Source: Tetrastigma voinierianum
Lineage: Eukaryota > Streptophyta > Magnoliopsida > Vitales > Vitaceae
NCBI GenBank assembly: GCA_016808115.1
Contig: JAEQBH010000667.1
Coordinates: forward strand, 186,001 to 250,000
DNA length: 64,000 nucleotides
Direction: 5' to 3'
Position 1 is the stretch's first letter. Each line of letters begins with the position of its first letter. This document shows, piece by piece, positions 50,601 to 60,932 of this stretch. A program made the position numbers and the translations under genes. Under the pieces are notes generated by a model that did not search any database, was not told the origin of the DNA, and saw nothing but the letters and a program-made list of their open reading frames with translations.

Positions 50601-52640
50601 AAACTGTAATTATACAAACATGTAGAATAATTAAAATAAAAGCAACATAACAAAAATAATTATGAAAAAAAAAAATGAAAGTTAAAAATAATTCTTACCT
50701 AAAATCTAACCATTTATTTGAGAGAAAAGAACTCCCAACTCCTTCAAGAGAATGCAGCAAACTACTAAATATTATAAACAAAAATCAGATGTAGCTTTTC
50801 TAGGTCTAATTAATTAATACCCCTTTTATTTTTTGGGAGCTTAACCCATGCTTAAGGTAAAAAAGGATCAACAAAGCAGCTTATTACCTTGTTAACATGC
50901 CGCCAATTAGTCTTTGCTTAATGGTTAAGGATTGGATAGGGTATAAGTAGGGACCTAGTTTGAGTTTCCATAAGAATAAAATACTACCACTTTGTAATAC
51001 AAAATGAATAGTTTTTTTTTTTTTAAAAACATGTCAGACCACACCTAGAATGATTTAATTGCATAATGTTAGTCTGGAATTGTTCTTTGTATGCTTACAA
51101 GCTCTTCATTGTACATTTAATGCAATTATAGTAGCTATTAAGATAAACAATATGCTCATATTTTTTTTCCTATGATTCAAAATTTTCCCATGTACATATT
51201 TAATAATTTTTTTTAAATAAAAAACACATGATCTTTTATCTTTTCTGGCATGAAAAGGAATCATGAAAGTTTTAATTGGATCGTATCATACTCTTATTTT
51301 AAGAGTTTGAAAATCTCAATAAAGCGAGATGGTGGGTAGTGGTTTAATATTACTTACCATTTCAAGGTAAAGCATTATATGAAAATACTTGCTAAAGTTA
51401 TAGTTGTAGATTAATTTGCCTCTTAAGCTTGTCGAAGAAGGGTTCCACACATTCTATAATACATTTTAAATCTTTTTCTAGTCTCATATAATGTAACAAT
51501 TAATTTACCTTGCAATGGGAATGGAGAGTTCTCAAGAGAGACCATGCGTTCTAGGAAGGGAAAGGTACTCCATATCAGAAGCAACAGAGATTCAGACGAT
51601 GATGGTCTATGAGAAAACATTAGAGTGACATCATCGACATGGTAACACAAGAGCCACTAGCTGCTGATAGTTCCAGTGGCTAATCGGACGAAATTGGACA
51701 AATCAACTGAGGACTGGTAGATGGATCTCCGAGGCAGTGATGAAGTGGGGATTTGGAAGAAGGGATGGAGGAGGATTGCCCCATGATTAGGCTCACTAAG
51801 GAGGAAGACCCTGGAAGAAGACATTGAGCATAGATCCATTGGGAAGGACTATTGGCTTCAACCTTCTCTTTAGAAAAATAAGAGAACTATGGAGAGTGAA
51901 ATATGTGGTGAAAACAGGTGGTGTTGTTTTTGACATCTTGAAAGTATTAGGTTCAGTATTAAGGCTGTTTATTTTAAATTTTTAAATGACTTATTGCCAA
52001 TTTTTAAAAAAGGTTCTGAATGAAAAAGGTAATGTTGTTTTCTATTGAAAAAATCATTTTGAAAATAAGAAAAAGCTGTCGTTTACATTGAAAAAGAATT
52101 TGTAATCTGCCTTTCTGGGGATGTGATGGAAGGTTTGGGACAGCAGGCTGTCAGGGCTCAACTAAGTTTATTTTTTTCAATTTTCAAACTTGTCTTGTTT
52201 GAATTAAGCGAAGTGGGCGAGGATGAGAAAATTCTCAGCCATTAAGTTTGTTTGAATTTTGTTTTATTTTTATTTTATTATATTAAAATTAATCTATTTA
52301 TAAAAAATAAAAAATATTATAATTTTATAAATTATTTATTAAAAAACATTCCTAATTATTATTATTATTTATATTAAAGTATAAAATAAAATAAATAATT
52401 ATTTTAAATATGTCCGAGAGGCGGGACGGAGATTATGTATATGCTAAAAACCCGATTACAAATCAAATCAAACTCGTCTCATTAAGAGCGGCGGGCGAGA
52501 ACCCGAAATAATCATCTAGTTAACGTCTTTCATTCTGATGTTAAAAGCAACAGCTTATCTTAATCTTTATTAAGTGCTTGTCGATAATAAAAAAGTTCTA
52601 TTCAGCATTAAGTAAAAAAAACAAACACCACCTTAGTAGC
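47690..52640. other. AT-rich intergenic DNA without a supported gene
   Basis: Contains two SINE-like fragments: 50262-50360 ('agattgaatcc' then 'tataatgtaatatataaaag') and 50912-51012 ('atggttaaggattggat', 'agtttgagtttcc', 'tttgtaatacaaaatgaata'). GGTTCGAATCC at 50068-50078 is another isolated B-box core. The segment 51410-51900 is less AT-rich and its minus-strand ORFs (75 and 60 codons) might be a decayed coding fragment, but I recognise no family. Confidence 0.45.
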
Positions 52641-52646
52641 TACAGA

Positions 52647-53000
52647 AATTGACTTTTTTCTTGCAAAATTCTCCTCCAATGAGGACTATGAATATGCTAA
52701 GTATGGGGGATTGTGGATGGTCTGTAACCATTATCTTAAGATGAGACCATCGCAACCAAACTTTGATCATAACAAAAGCTCACTAAAAAACATGCTAGTA
52801 TGGATTTGCCAATAGAGTATTTTGACTATAGCTTCTTGATGAAGCTAGGCTCGAAAATTGGTAGAAATGTCGATCAGTGGGCAATGCTACAAGTTCGGTG
52901 TTTGGGGCGTACACTTTCGGATATGTGTGGAATTGGACACATAAAAACCTTTAGTATCAAGTTTATGCTCCCGGAAAAGATTAGAAAATTTGGAATATGA
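52647..53000 (+). pseudogene. LINE ORF1-like fragment (DUF4283 type)
   Basis: One frame reads FFLAKFSSNEDYEYAKYGG, then 'WMVCNHYLKMRPSQPNFD' and 'KNMLVWI' (about 52650-52805). A frameshift leads to 'DLPIEYFDYSFLMKLGSKIGR' region residues in the next frame (52800-53000), ending 'KTFSIKFMLPEKIRKFGI'. This order (W.M..HYL...W.P.FD...VWI..LP.EY.D...L...G..IGR) is the DUF4283 domain of plant L1 ORF1 proteins and related repeats. No reverse transcriptase follows, so it is a 5' fragment. Confidence 0.75.
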
Positions 53001-54627
53001 GGAATTCATTTGGTTTAATTTTAAGGTTGTGGGATGTACTATTGCAGAAGGATTCTGTTCTTAGGAAATGAGGCGGCTTAGAGTAGTAGGAGATCTGGGA
53101 AGAACACTCAAGGGATCGGAAAGGAAGCTAATGAGGATCAAAGGGGAGGTGATAGGGTATCATGTGGCCTTGGAATTCACACAGGGGTAGAATTTTTTTT
53201 TTCCCTTGACTATTGGACCAGTCTGTTGTGACAGAGAATCTCTATCGCGACAGAATTCCTCTGTCACGATAGCATTCTTACGCCAATGTGCGGTACGTGA
53301 GCGATGCCGGTTGCTTCTTAGCGGCGGGCGTGTCGGCTGCGGCGCGGAGCGCTATCAGAGTGGGTGGTCTTACGACTTAGTGACATGGGAACCTCCTCCC
53401 ATGGCCATTCGTGAGACCTTGAAAAAAAGTGCTATGTCGCTGGCAAAACTCTGAGTCACCGTCCAGTCTATCAAAGATGAAGAAATCTACATTATGGCGA
53501 AATCCGCCATTTGGTCGCGACTGTGTACGTGCCAAAGCCTCTTATTGTGAGGTGGCGTAGTGTGATGTTATACTTCAGGTCTTTGTATTAAGTTCTTGGA
53601 AGCCGCCGTCTGTAGTTGGGTTTTAAATCATTGAGCTCTGTCGAACATGAGGACCGTGTCGCAGACATGGAATAAAAATCTTTGTCGGCGAAACTCCGAA
53701 AATGAGCGTAGCCCTCTTCTCCATTCCTTTGCATTTCAATTTGCAGTGTTTTCTTCACTACTCTTGCCTCTTATCTGAGTGTAGACAATATAAAATTCGG
53801 GCTGTTACCCCAACACTACCTTTGAACCACTCAATAGGTTTTTTATTACAAAACCCTTAATTTATCAATAGCTGAATGTGATCAGTACAGAAATACATGA
53901 ATGAGCCTACAATTAAATTTTACAGCTAAATGTTGGACTGTTTGAGCTCCTTGTGTACCTCTAGTACTGAAATATTTAGTAGGTTGAGTGATCTGTGAAA
54001 AATCTCTCTGAGATTACTCCCTTTAGTACATCTGGATGACACATATATGATGCACCACATTCCATCTAGGAAAATGCAATTCTTACATGGAATAATTCAT
54101 ATCGTCGTGAAATGGAATAATGCATGCTTAGAAGTGCGAAAATGAAACCCGCCGCGCATGCAACACCCGAGTGTGAAAACCGATCATTGGTGTTTCAACC
54201 CGATGACAGCCCGATGAATGACAATCATTCGGACGAATTGCCAAATCCCAGGTAGTAATTTATGCATTTGTGGGCGCGTATTTTAAGTTTTACACTTGGT
54301 AGGATCATCATATGCCTTTCCCGACATTTTCGGTCTTTCAGCGGTGATCATCTGTCGTAGATAGATTTAGATCTTTTCTGCAAGGAGGTCTGCCCAGACG
54401 CCATTGAACACACGAGATTTATTATTATTATTATTATTTTTTCTTATACAACCGTGAGTCTTAATTTTGGACGTTGTCCCATTTTCGAGCTCACTACGCA
54501 TTCACCAAGAATGGTGAGTGATTCGTAGCCCATAGGGTATCCTAAATCAACAAAATTTATACCTAATACCTCCTATTGCTGTAGCATTGCTATTGCAGTA
54601 TAGTGGCTCTACGATCGTCCATAGGGA
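53001..54627. other. Mixed intergenic DNA with a GC-rich island
   Basis: 53270-53470 is unusually GC-rich for this window (ggcggcgtgtcggc-type words) and contains an 82-codon ORF at 53206-53454 without a domain. A hairpin lies at its left edge. Possibly the remains of another retroelement; I cannot assign it. TTA microsatellite at about 54419-54438. Confidence 0.4.
53242..53272. other. 13-bp stem hairpin
   Basis: CTATCGCGACAGA, loop ATTCC, TCTGTCACGATAG. Twelve pairs plus one G-T type mismatch. A further TGTGACAGAGA lies 15 bp upstream, so the motif is partly tandem. Confidence 0.85.
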
Positions 54628-55817
54628 TGGGTTTTCTTCGTGTAAACAATGATATTGAAGTTCTTGAACAGAAAATGTTTAGTTTTGGGCGTCATAAAAG
54701 CGTGAAATTTTGTGGTGAAAACTAAAGGTAAAATATAGGGTAGAAATGGGGAGAAAAGATGTAAAGTATCGGGACACTGAAGCCTTAGGTTCCTTGAATA
54801 GGGGGTTCCCAGGAAGGCCTTTTCCGCGTTGGGGAAGTTGTTTTCTCGTCTCTCCAGAATGGTTTCACCTTGCATGCAAAAAAATATTACGAAACCGCTG
54901 TCTCTAAATTGGCATTCATGACATTCTTCGATCTGTGGAAACAAACCTCTTGACTCACTTTCCAATAGCCAATAAATGATAATCTAACGGTACATCGATC
55001 TAGCAAATAAGTATCCAATAAACCCTAAAAGATTACCAAGCACTGACCATTCAAGGTGAATCGAAGGGGTTACAACTAAGATTTGAAGAGGAAGACCATT
55101 AAGAGCAGTGAATACCTACTTTAAAATCATGAAAACCCCTTCATTGCCTTAGGTTCCCTTGCTTAGTTCCTTAGGAAAAGGGGGTTTTAGCCACTCATCC
55201 TCCGAGAAATCATTCTCAAAGGGTGTTTGGCCAGTGAGAAAGTGAAGGAAAATGAAAGAAAAGGCCAGAGACAAAAACGAGGCTTCTCTAAGAAGCTTTT
55301 CCAATTTAAATCAATGAATCATTACAAAGTCTTGTTTCTGGCATATATGCCATACTGCATAAACAATTTACCAAAATATCAAAAGAGAATCACTATTACA
55401 TAGGGACAAATTTGGAAGAGATAAAAAATAGTACAAAAAAAGTCAACAACAGGAGCAGCCAAATTCGCAGCCCTGGGAAATTTCGCATGGGTTGCGAATT
55501 TGTGAAATTTCGTAGGGGTTGCGAAAACTAGCAACCCTTGCGAAATTTCCAAGGTCGTCATTTTCCTCCCGCACCGCTTCTCGCCTTTCCAATTTTTGAT
55601 CTGGCGCCGATTTCAACTTCACTCTTCGTGATTGAGTTAACTCTCTAACCTTGGCATAACTGGCTGTGAAAACTACAAAATTCACCAAAAAATATGCTCA
55701 GTAGCATAGCTAGGTCCTTAACATGCCAACCGGGTTAATTAGGCTGATTACTACTCAAAAAGTGCTCAAAACCTGTAGTAATAAGAGTGTAAAATAGCAA
55801 TGTTTGGGTAGTAATCA
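54628..55817 (-). repeat. 3' LTR of the Athila-like element (family C copy 2)
   Basis: On the minus strand it starts TGATTACTACCC right after GGGGGGAG and ends AAACCCA at 54628. It matches the LTR at 8977-10111. It contains GCGAAATTTC-type motifs at 55455-55550 that the other copy lacks. A 118-codon ORF overlaps its low end without a domain. Confidence 0.7.
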
Positions 55818-55827
55818 CTCCCCCCAA
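55818..55827 (-). other. Polypurine tract
   Basis: TTGGGGGGAG on the minus strand, directly before the LTR start TGATTAC. A second, similar tract (GGTGGGGGGAGA, about 56992-57004) follows 'attgaggacaatgcgatatt', so the tract context occurs twice in this element. Confidence 0.6.
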
Positions 55828-57228
55828 CCGACACATCGCCAGTCCCTTAGCAATGAAGGAAGAAGAAAGCAAACAAAAACAAGATCAGCTATATATGTCC
55901 ACAAAAATGATGTTTCAAAAATGAGGGGATAATGCACAACCTTCAACAAGGGTCACCAAAATCTTGCCCAACAACTATCTCAGGAAAAGTGTGTGCTATG
56001 CAAAATCAAATATCAAAAGAGGTTTAACTCCTAGAGAACCAACCTGATGCCTTCCACAAAAACCTAAGTGTTTGGTTTGATTAGGTTTCAAAAATAGTAT
56101 GTCAAACTGTTCTCTCCCCCTCAACCTAGCTCTTGTCTAAACATAGCAGCCTAACCAACCTCAATAGATCAAGACCCACTTTTATTCTATAACTCCCTTT
56201 TTTTGTTGTAGGGGTGCAATGCTGAGGGTATCGAATTCACAATTGTCCATGTAACGGGGGTCCACCGATGACTCCCAACCAATTAAGGTTTAGGGCATCA
56301 AGTCATAAGGATTTCTCAACCACTAACTCTTCAGGTTTCACCCCGGACTTTTAATGAGTTCAAAACTCCAGCACCTACAATTTGCTAAACTCTACCTACT
56401 CACCCATGTAACGAGCATAAAGTCGGTGACTCCCAACCTTTAAAGACTTTCGCTATATACCCCTCGGATTGTGCTCGGGTTTCAAGGCAAAGTGTCATAA
56501 TTTTTTTTCTTTTATATTTTTTTTCTTTGCTCTTTCTCTTTTTCTTTCTTTTCAAAGACTCATGTCTTTTTATTCAGGTCCCACCTATTAGTTCAGGTCA
56601 AAAGTACTAGGTCGGACTTTTGTAAGGCTTAGGAGGTAAGACAGTTTTTTAGCTTATCATTGAAACCTAATGTGCACAATGTGTGGTTAGTTCAAAGTGG
56701 AAGAAAAAGGTTGAAAACAATAAGAATCTCAACCGGTTATCAACTAAACTAAACATAACACCATTATAGCATCAACAGTATTGGAACAATATTTCAATTT
56801 CTCTTACTGCAAGCGGGGCATTACAAAATTTTTTTTTGTAAATGAGAAATTGTAAGCTTTATAACATGTGCTGAAACTAAAGGTATACCTATACTTGTAA
56901 AAAAAAACTAACTGCCAGCAAGTCATTCAACTACACAAAAGGACTTGCTAAAAAAAAAAGCATAACCATAAAAGCCACTTCCTTCATTAATTCTCCCCCC
57001 ACCAAATATCGCATTGTCCTCAATGGGATATGGAGTGGAAACTTAAAGAAGGAAGTGCTACCTCCTTAAATATTGGTAGAGGATGGAATGTCATCCTCAT
57101 CTTGAGCAGGATGAGTAGCTGCTGGTGAGTCTGCGAGGGAAGGGGCAAATTGAAGGATTGTCACGCCGTTGCTACTACAAGGAGATCTAATGGAGCTACA
57201 GCCTGGGTTTGCTAGTAGCCATCATTTA
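55828..57228 (-). other. Noncoding 3' region of the Athila-like element
   Basis: Lies between the extra ORF and the 3' LTR. Contains T-rich tracts near 56500-56550 and 56829, and no ORF I can support. Such long untranslated 3' regions are usual in this element class. Confidence 0.5.
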
Positions 57229-58790
57229 TCAGCCGAAATAAGATGGCAGGTCACACGCAGTGGATCGAGGATTCGAGGTAGCCTGTGTGGTTTCAATCTT
57301 CATAAGGATGGCATTGTTTTGAGCAAGGACGGCTTCGGTGCGTGCTATCCACTCGGCCAAGGCAGCATGGGCAGTAGCAAAAGAAGCAGATGTAGCTGCG
57401 AAAGTGCGAACTGCAATCATAATGGCTAGAAAATCACGGGGAGATATGGGAATAAGCCTCCATAGTGATGTAAGTATTTCAGCTCCAACTGAATCTGGCA
57501 GGGACCAGAGGCACCGAGACTCGATGATGCAGCAAAGTGGGTCAATGGTCGGGAACTGTGGATGTTGGGGAGGGGGCTTTGCTGTGAGCCGTGCCAGGTC
57601 GGGTCCTCGTTGGATCCCTGAGTGGGAGAGGAGGAGCACCCGACACAAATTGCCAGTTTTCCACTATGAAAGTAGCCTCGCATACCCGACGATGCTTTAA
57701 ATAGGGTTTAGCCGGAAAACCAAGGTGCTCCAACACCTAAGAGAGTAGCAGCAGAAACAGTAGGGGAATGGCATCGGCCCTGCTGAGGTGCTTACGGTGT
57801 ATCTTCTCCTTGAAGTGAAAAAGAGAAGTCATGATGAGCTCCGCAGGGTTAAACCAGAAACCCTCAGAAATGTGGTATAGTGCCTCCAGTATGGTGCCCC
57901 TCTTCTGAACCAAATGCTGAAGAGGAAATATGTTTGATCGCAGCACATGATCAATAAAAGCATCCTCGGCTTGGTCGCCTTCCGAATAAAATGGGACTAA
58001 ACGAGGTATCTCTAGAAAGGATGTGACCATCTCCCGAGGTGAGGATGGGCCATCGTCAAGTCTGGCAGAAGCTGGACAAAGCGACATGAAGATTGAATGT
58101 GGCGACTATGTTAGATGCTTGAAGAATTCCCTTATAACCATCAATGGAAAAGTGCAGCGCAATAGGATTGCGGTCTCTCATGGAAGTCATAGTTTGGTAG
58201 AATTCGATTACCACACGCGGATGGAAGAACTGGCGTGTAGTCATAAAGGGTTCCAGGGAGTAGCGTTGCACAAGCCCCATGGAGTCCCGAAGCTTAAGGA
58301 GAGCGGTAAAGGTCGGAATGTCATAAAAGTGCTCATTGTGTTGGTCCTTGCCACTACAAATCGAATTACTTGCGATCAAGCCAATGCTGAAAACGGGCCT
58401 TCGATTATGGATCCCTGGAGAGTGAACCCGAGAATCACAACAATGGGCCTAAGGAGGTGAAGACTGAGAGGGCTCCTGAGGTTACGAACGGGTGGATTCT
58501 CCGGGGCTTGAGGTCCGAGCCCTCTTTGGAGGGGTGAGGGCTATGGGTTGGCCGTGGATGTGGAGGAGAAGGAGGTATTGCCTCGCTCTCGGCCTCGAAT
58601 CTTGCGGCAGAGGGCAAGAGCAAAACAACGGGGCGTGATCGCCAGGATTTCAGAGCGTGGCGGTGGCCAGGCGTGGGCCGCCGACGCTAGGGGTGGCCGT
58701 GTGCCCTGGGCAGGAGGTGAGGGCCTCACGCGAGGTCTGAAGGATGCACCATGCTCCACTCCGGTCTCGCTATGGTCAGAATCTAAGTAG
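57229..58790 (-). pseudogene. Extra (env-position) ORF, putative plant transposon protein, decayed
   Basis: The longest matching parts are YDIPTFTALLKLRDSMGLVQ... (58056-58379), 'DHVLRSNIFPLQHLVQKRG' with 'ILEALYHISEGFWFNPAELI' and 'KIHRKHLSRADAIPLL' (57737-58087), 'LEHLGFPAKP' (57542-57733) and 'ISPRDFLAIMIAVRTFAATS' with 'TEAVLAQNNAILMKI' (57229-57465). The order and wording agree with 'putative plant transposon protein' ORFs I remember from grapevine retroelements. A Pro/Ser/Arg-rich N-terminal part (58541-58759) precedes. Decay: frameshifts near 58080 and 57610, an in-frame TAG at 57737-57739, and stops near 58430-58560. Function unknown. Confidence 0.7.
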
Positions 58791-59044
58791 CTAGGGTTTC
58801 ATAGTAGAAAATGGTTTTCGTAGGGGAGGCACACAGAGGATGGGGGCTTCACAGAGAATGGTGTGTTCGTAGGAGGAAATTGAGGATATGCAGGGGCTAG
58901 GGCTCCTATTTATTGGGTGAAGGGGCAAGATGTGAAGGGTTTAGATGGGGAGGATAAAAAACGGAGGGGAAGCTTGGGAAATGGAGGAGCATTAATGCAT
59001 AGGTTCTCAAGCCTGGGCACTAGGTTTGACGCTGCCAATTCTCT

Positions 59045-59049
<5 letters not shown>

Positions 59050-59080
<31 letters not shown>

Positions 59081-59400
59081 AAAATTTGAGGGCACAAATA
59101 AAAAGGGGTGGGAACCTGTGCCGCACAAGTTCGCAGGCTTGGGAAAGGGAAAAATGGAGAAATGAGTTTGGCAGTGAAGGCAAGAGGGTTGCAAAATTTT
59201 TGCAACCCTTGCGAAATGGCCCTTCGAAATTGGCCTACTCCTTCGAAAATGCCTTGCAAAATTTCATTGTACGAAAATGGCTTGTTGTGCGAAAATCTAT
59301 CGTGGAATTCTCAGATTGCGAAACACTCGCGAAAAATGACTCGGCCGTGAAATTTCGTAGGGTCGCGAAATTTCACAATCCCTCGAAAAATGATATGCTT
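59050..59400 (-). repeat. Poly(T) tract followed by GCGAAA/TTTCGC motif cluster
   Basis: A T run of about 29 at 59051-59079. From 59165 to 59385 there are many copies of TTGCGAAA, TTCGAAA and GAAATTTCG, several forming the palindrome GCGAAATTTCGC or close variants (for example gtcgcgaaatttcaca near 59360). The same motifs occur in the 3' LTR at 55455-55550. Confidence 0.7.
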
Positions 59401-59639
59401 TCTAAAAATTTTTCATCGCACCACCCTTCTTTTAAATCGAGCAATTCTGTGAAACAAACACAACAGTATCAAATAAAAACACAGGAAAATGAAAAATCAA
59501 ACTACTATTAAGGTTAAATTAAGGAGAAGAAGAGGGAAAATAAATAAAAACAAAACAAAATAAAATATAATATCAAACAAAAAGAAGTGGACTTTGTAGT
59601 CTTAGGAGAGATTAAGTCCACCCAAACCAACTCCTTAAA

Positions 59640-60932
59640 CATTTGAGGTCACAGGGAAAGTTCCTCCTTGTCTGTGAAGGGACCGTGATAAGGTTTGAGC
59701 CTTGGCCATTCACTTGAATAGTTGGTTGTCTGAGTCTTGTGCAATTCTACGCCCATTGTGGTAGACTTGATGGATAATGAAGGGACCAATCCAATCTCTA
59801 CTTGAGTTTGCCCTCGAAAATGTGAAGCTAGGAATCGTGAGAGCAACATTCTTGACTCTCCTCTGGAATTTTTTCAGCTACCATCTAGTCATGCCATTTT
59901 TTCGATCTCTCTTTTGCAATTTTTGGTCTTTGTAGGCATCATTTCAGCCTCTAACTCATGTCAAGGAACCCTGAGGCCTGGGCTTCCTATACCCAAATTC
60001 AAATTTTCTGACGCCCACTCATGCCTTGTATTCTATTTCCGTTGTGAGGTGGTATGCTTTACATACACTTCAAATGATAGGGATGATCCCTGAGAATTCA
60101 AGCCATGGTTGTCTTGTTTGCCTCATGAACTAACAGCTTATGGACCCGTCCTTCTTGTTGAATTCACTGTACTCACCAGATAGTCTTGATTTCCCTATTG
60201 GCAAGCCTCCAACTCAAGGTCCAATCGGTTCGAGGATGGTATGGGTGTCACTTTATGTTTCACCCATATTTAGCCAGGAGGGTTTCAAAGGGCCAGTTTG
60301 AGAAATGTGAACCCCATCACTAATTACGGCCTTAGGGCAAACCCAAATCTAGAGAAGATATTCCTTTAAAAACTTCGGGCACTCACCTCAGATCGCTGTT
60401 TAAGGTGGAATTGCCTCAACCCATTTAATAGTCGTAATCAACCCCCACCAAGATGTACGGTCATCCAAAGGACGTAGGAATGTGGTCCCATGAAATCAAT
60501 GCCCCAAACGTCAAATAAGTCAACTACTAAGATTGGGTTTAAGGGCATCATACGACCTAAGTGAGAAAGCCTCAAGCCTGCACGATCAACCTGCACATAT
60601 TGTGAACATCCTTAAAGAGGGCAAGAGAACCTTGACTGGTAATGTTAATCTTCATACTTGTTCCTATAAATAAATGACTCTATAGGCATTTTCGTACGTT
60701 TTGACTCAGGATCCCCCGTTGTTCTCCTTTAGGCACACCCCAATGACGGTCTACAGTTTTCAACGTAAATGGCCTCCCAACACAAGAATCAATCTTCGCA
60801 GAAGTATTTCTCGTTCTCAGGCTTTCCATTCATCTGTTTCCCCTGCTGCTGGGCAATTAGCATACGCGATACCATGGGCATTCTTGCAGCGTTAGCAGAT
60901 TCTCGTGGAATTCATCATTGATCGGGAGGATC
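59640..60932 (-). pseudogene. pol: Athila/Tat-like integrase, decayed
   Basis: The minus strand reads NPILVVDLFDVWGIDFMGP (about 60481-60537), the conserved start of the catalytic core with its first Asp. 'VDY' then, after a frameshift, 'KWVEAIPP' follow (about 60410-60445), containing the second Asp block. A C-terminal 'DWIGPFIIHQVYHNG' and a 'VNGQ..'/'RLKPYHG' block split over two frames lie at 59670-59805. 'FHENLLTLQECPWYRV' near 60860-60915 fits the linker before integrase. Several shifts and stops make it inactive. Confidence 0.8.

Larger units (their letters stand above)
54628..60932 (-). mobile_element. Decayed Athila/Tat-like Ty3 element, 5' part missing
   Basis: Minus-strand order: integrase (60932 to 59640), a spacer with GCGAAA motifs, an extra ORF (58790 to 57229), a first GGTGGGGGG tract near 57000, about 1.1 kb without genes, a polypurine tract (55818-55827) and a 3' LTR (55817 to 54628). 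An ORF between integrase and 3' LTR on the same strand is the layout of Athila-type elements. The 5' LTR, gag, protease and most of RT are absent; a family A LTR begins at 60933. Confidence 0.7.

Noticed and set aside
51423..51839. Minus-strand ORFs of 75 and 60 codons in a less AT-rich patch
   Set aside because: No motif or family recognised and no splice-linked continuation found; left as unassigned intergenic sequence.
57169..58460. Plus-strand ORFs of 86-145 codons
   Set aside because: They are antisense to the decayed extra ORF of the minus-strand Athila-like element, which explains the open frames.
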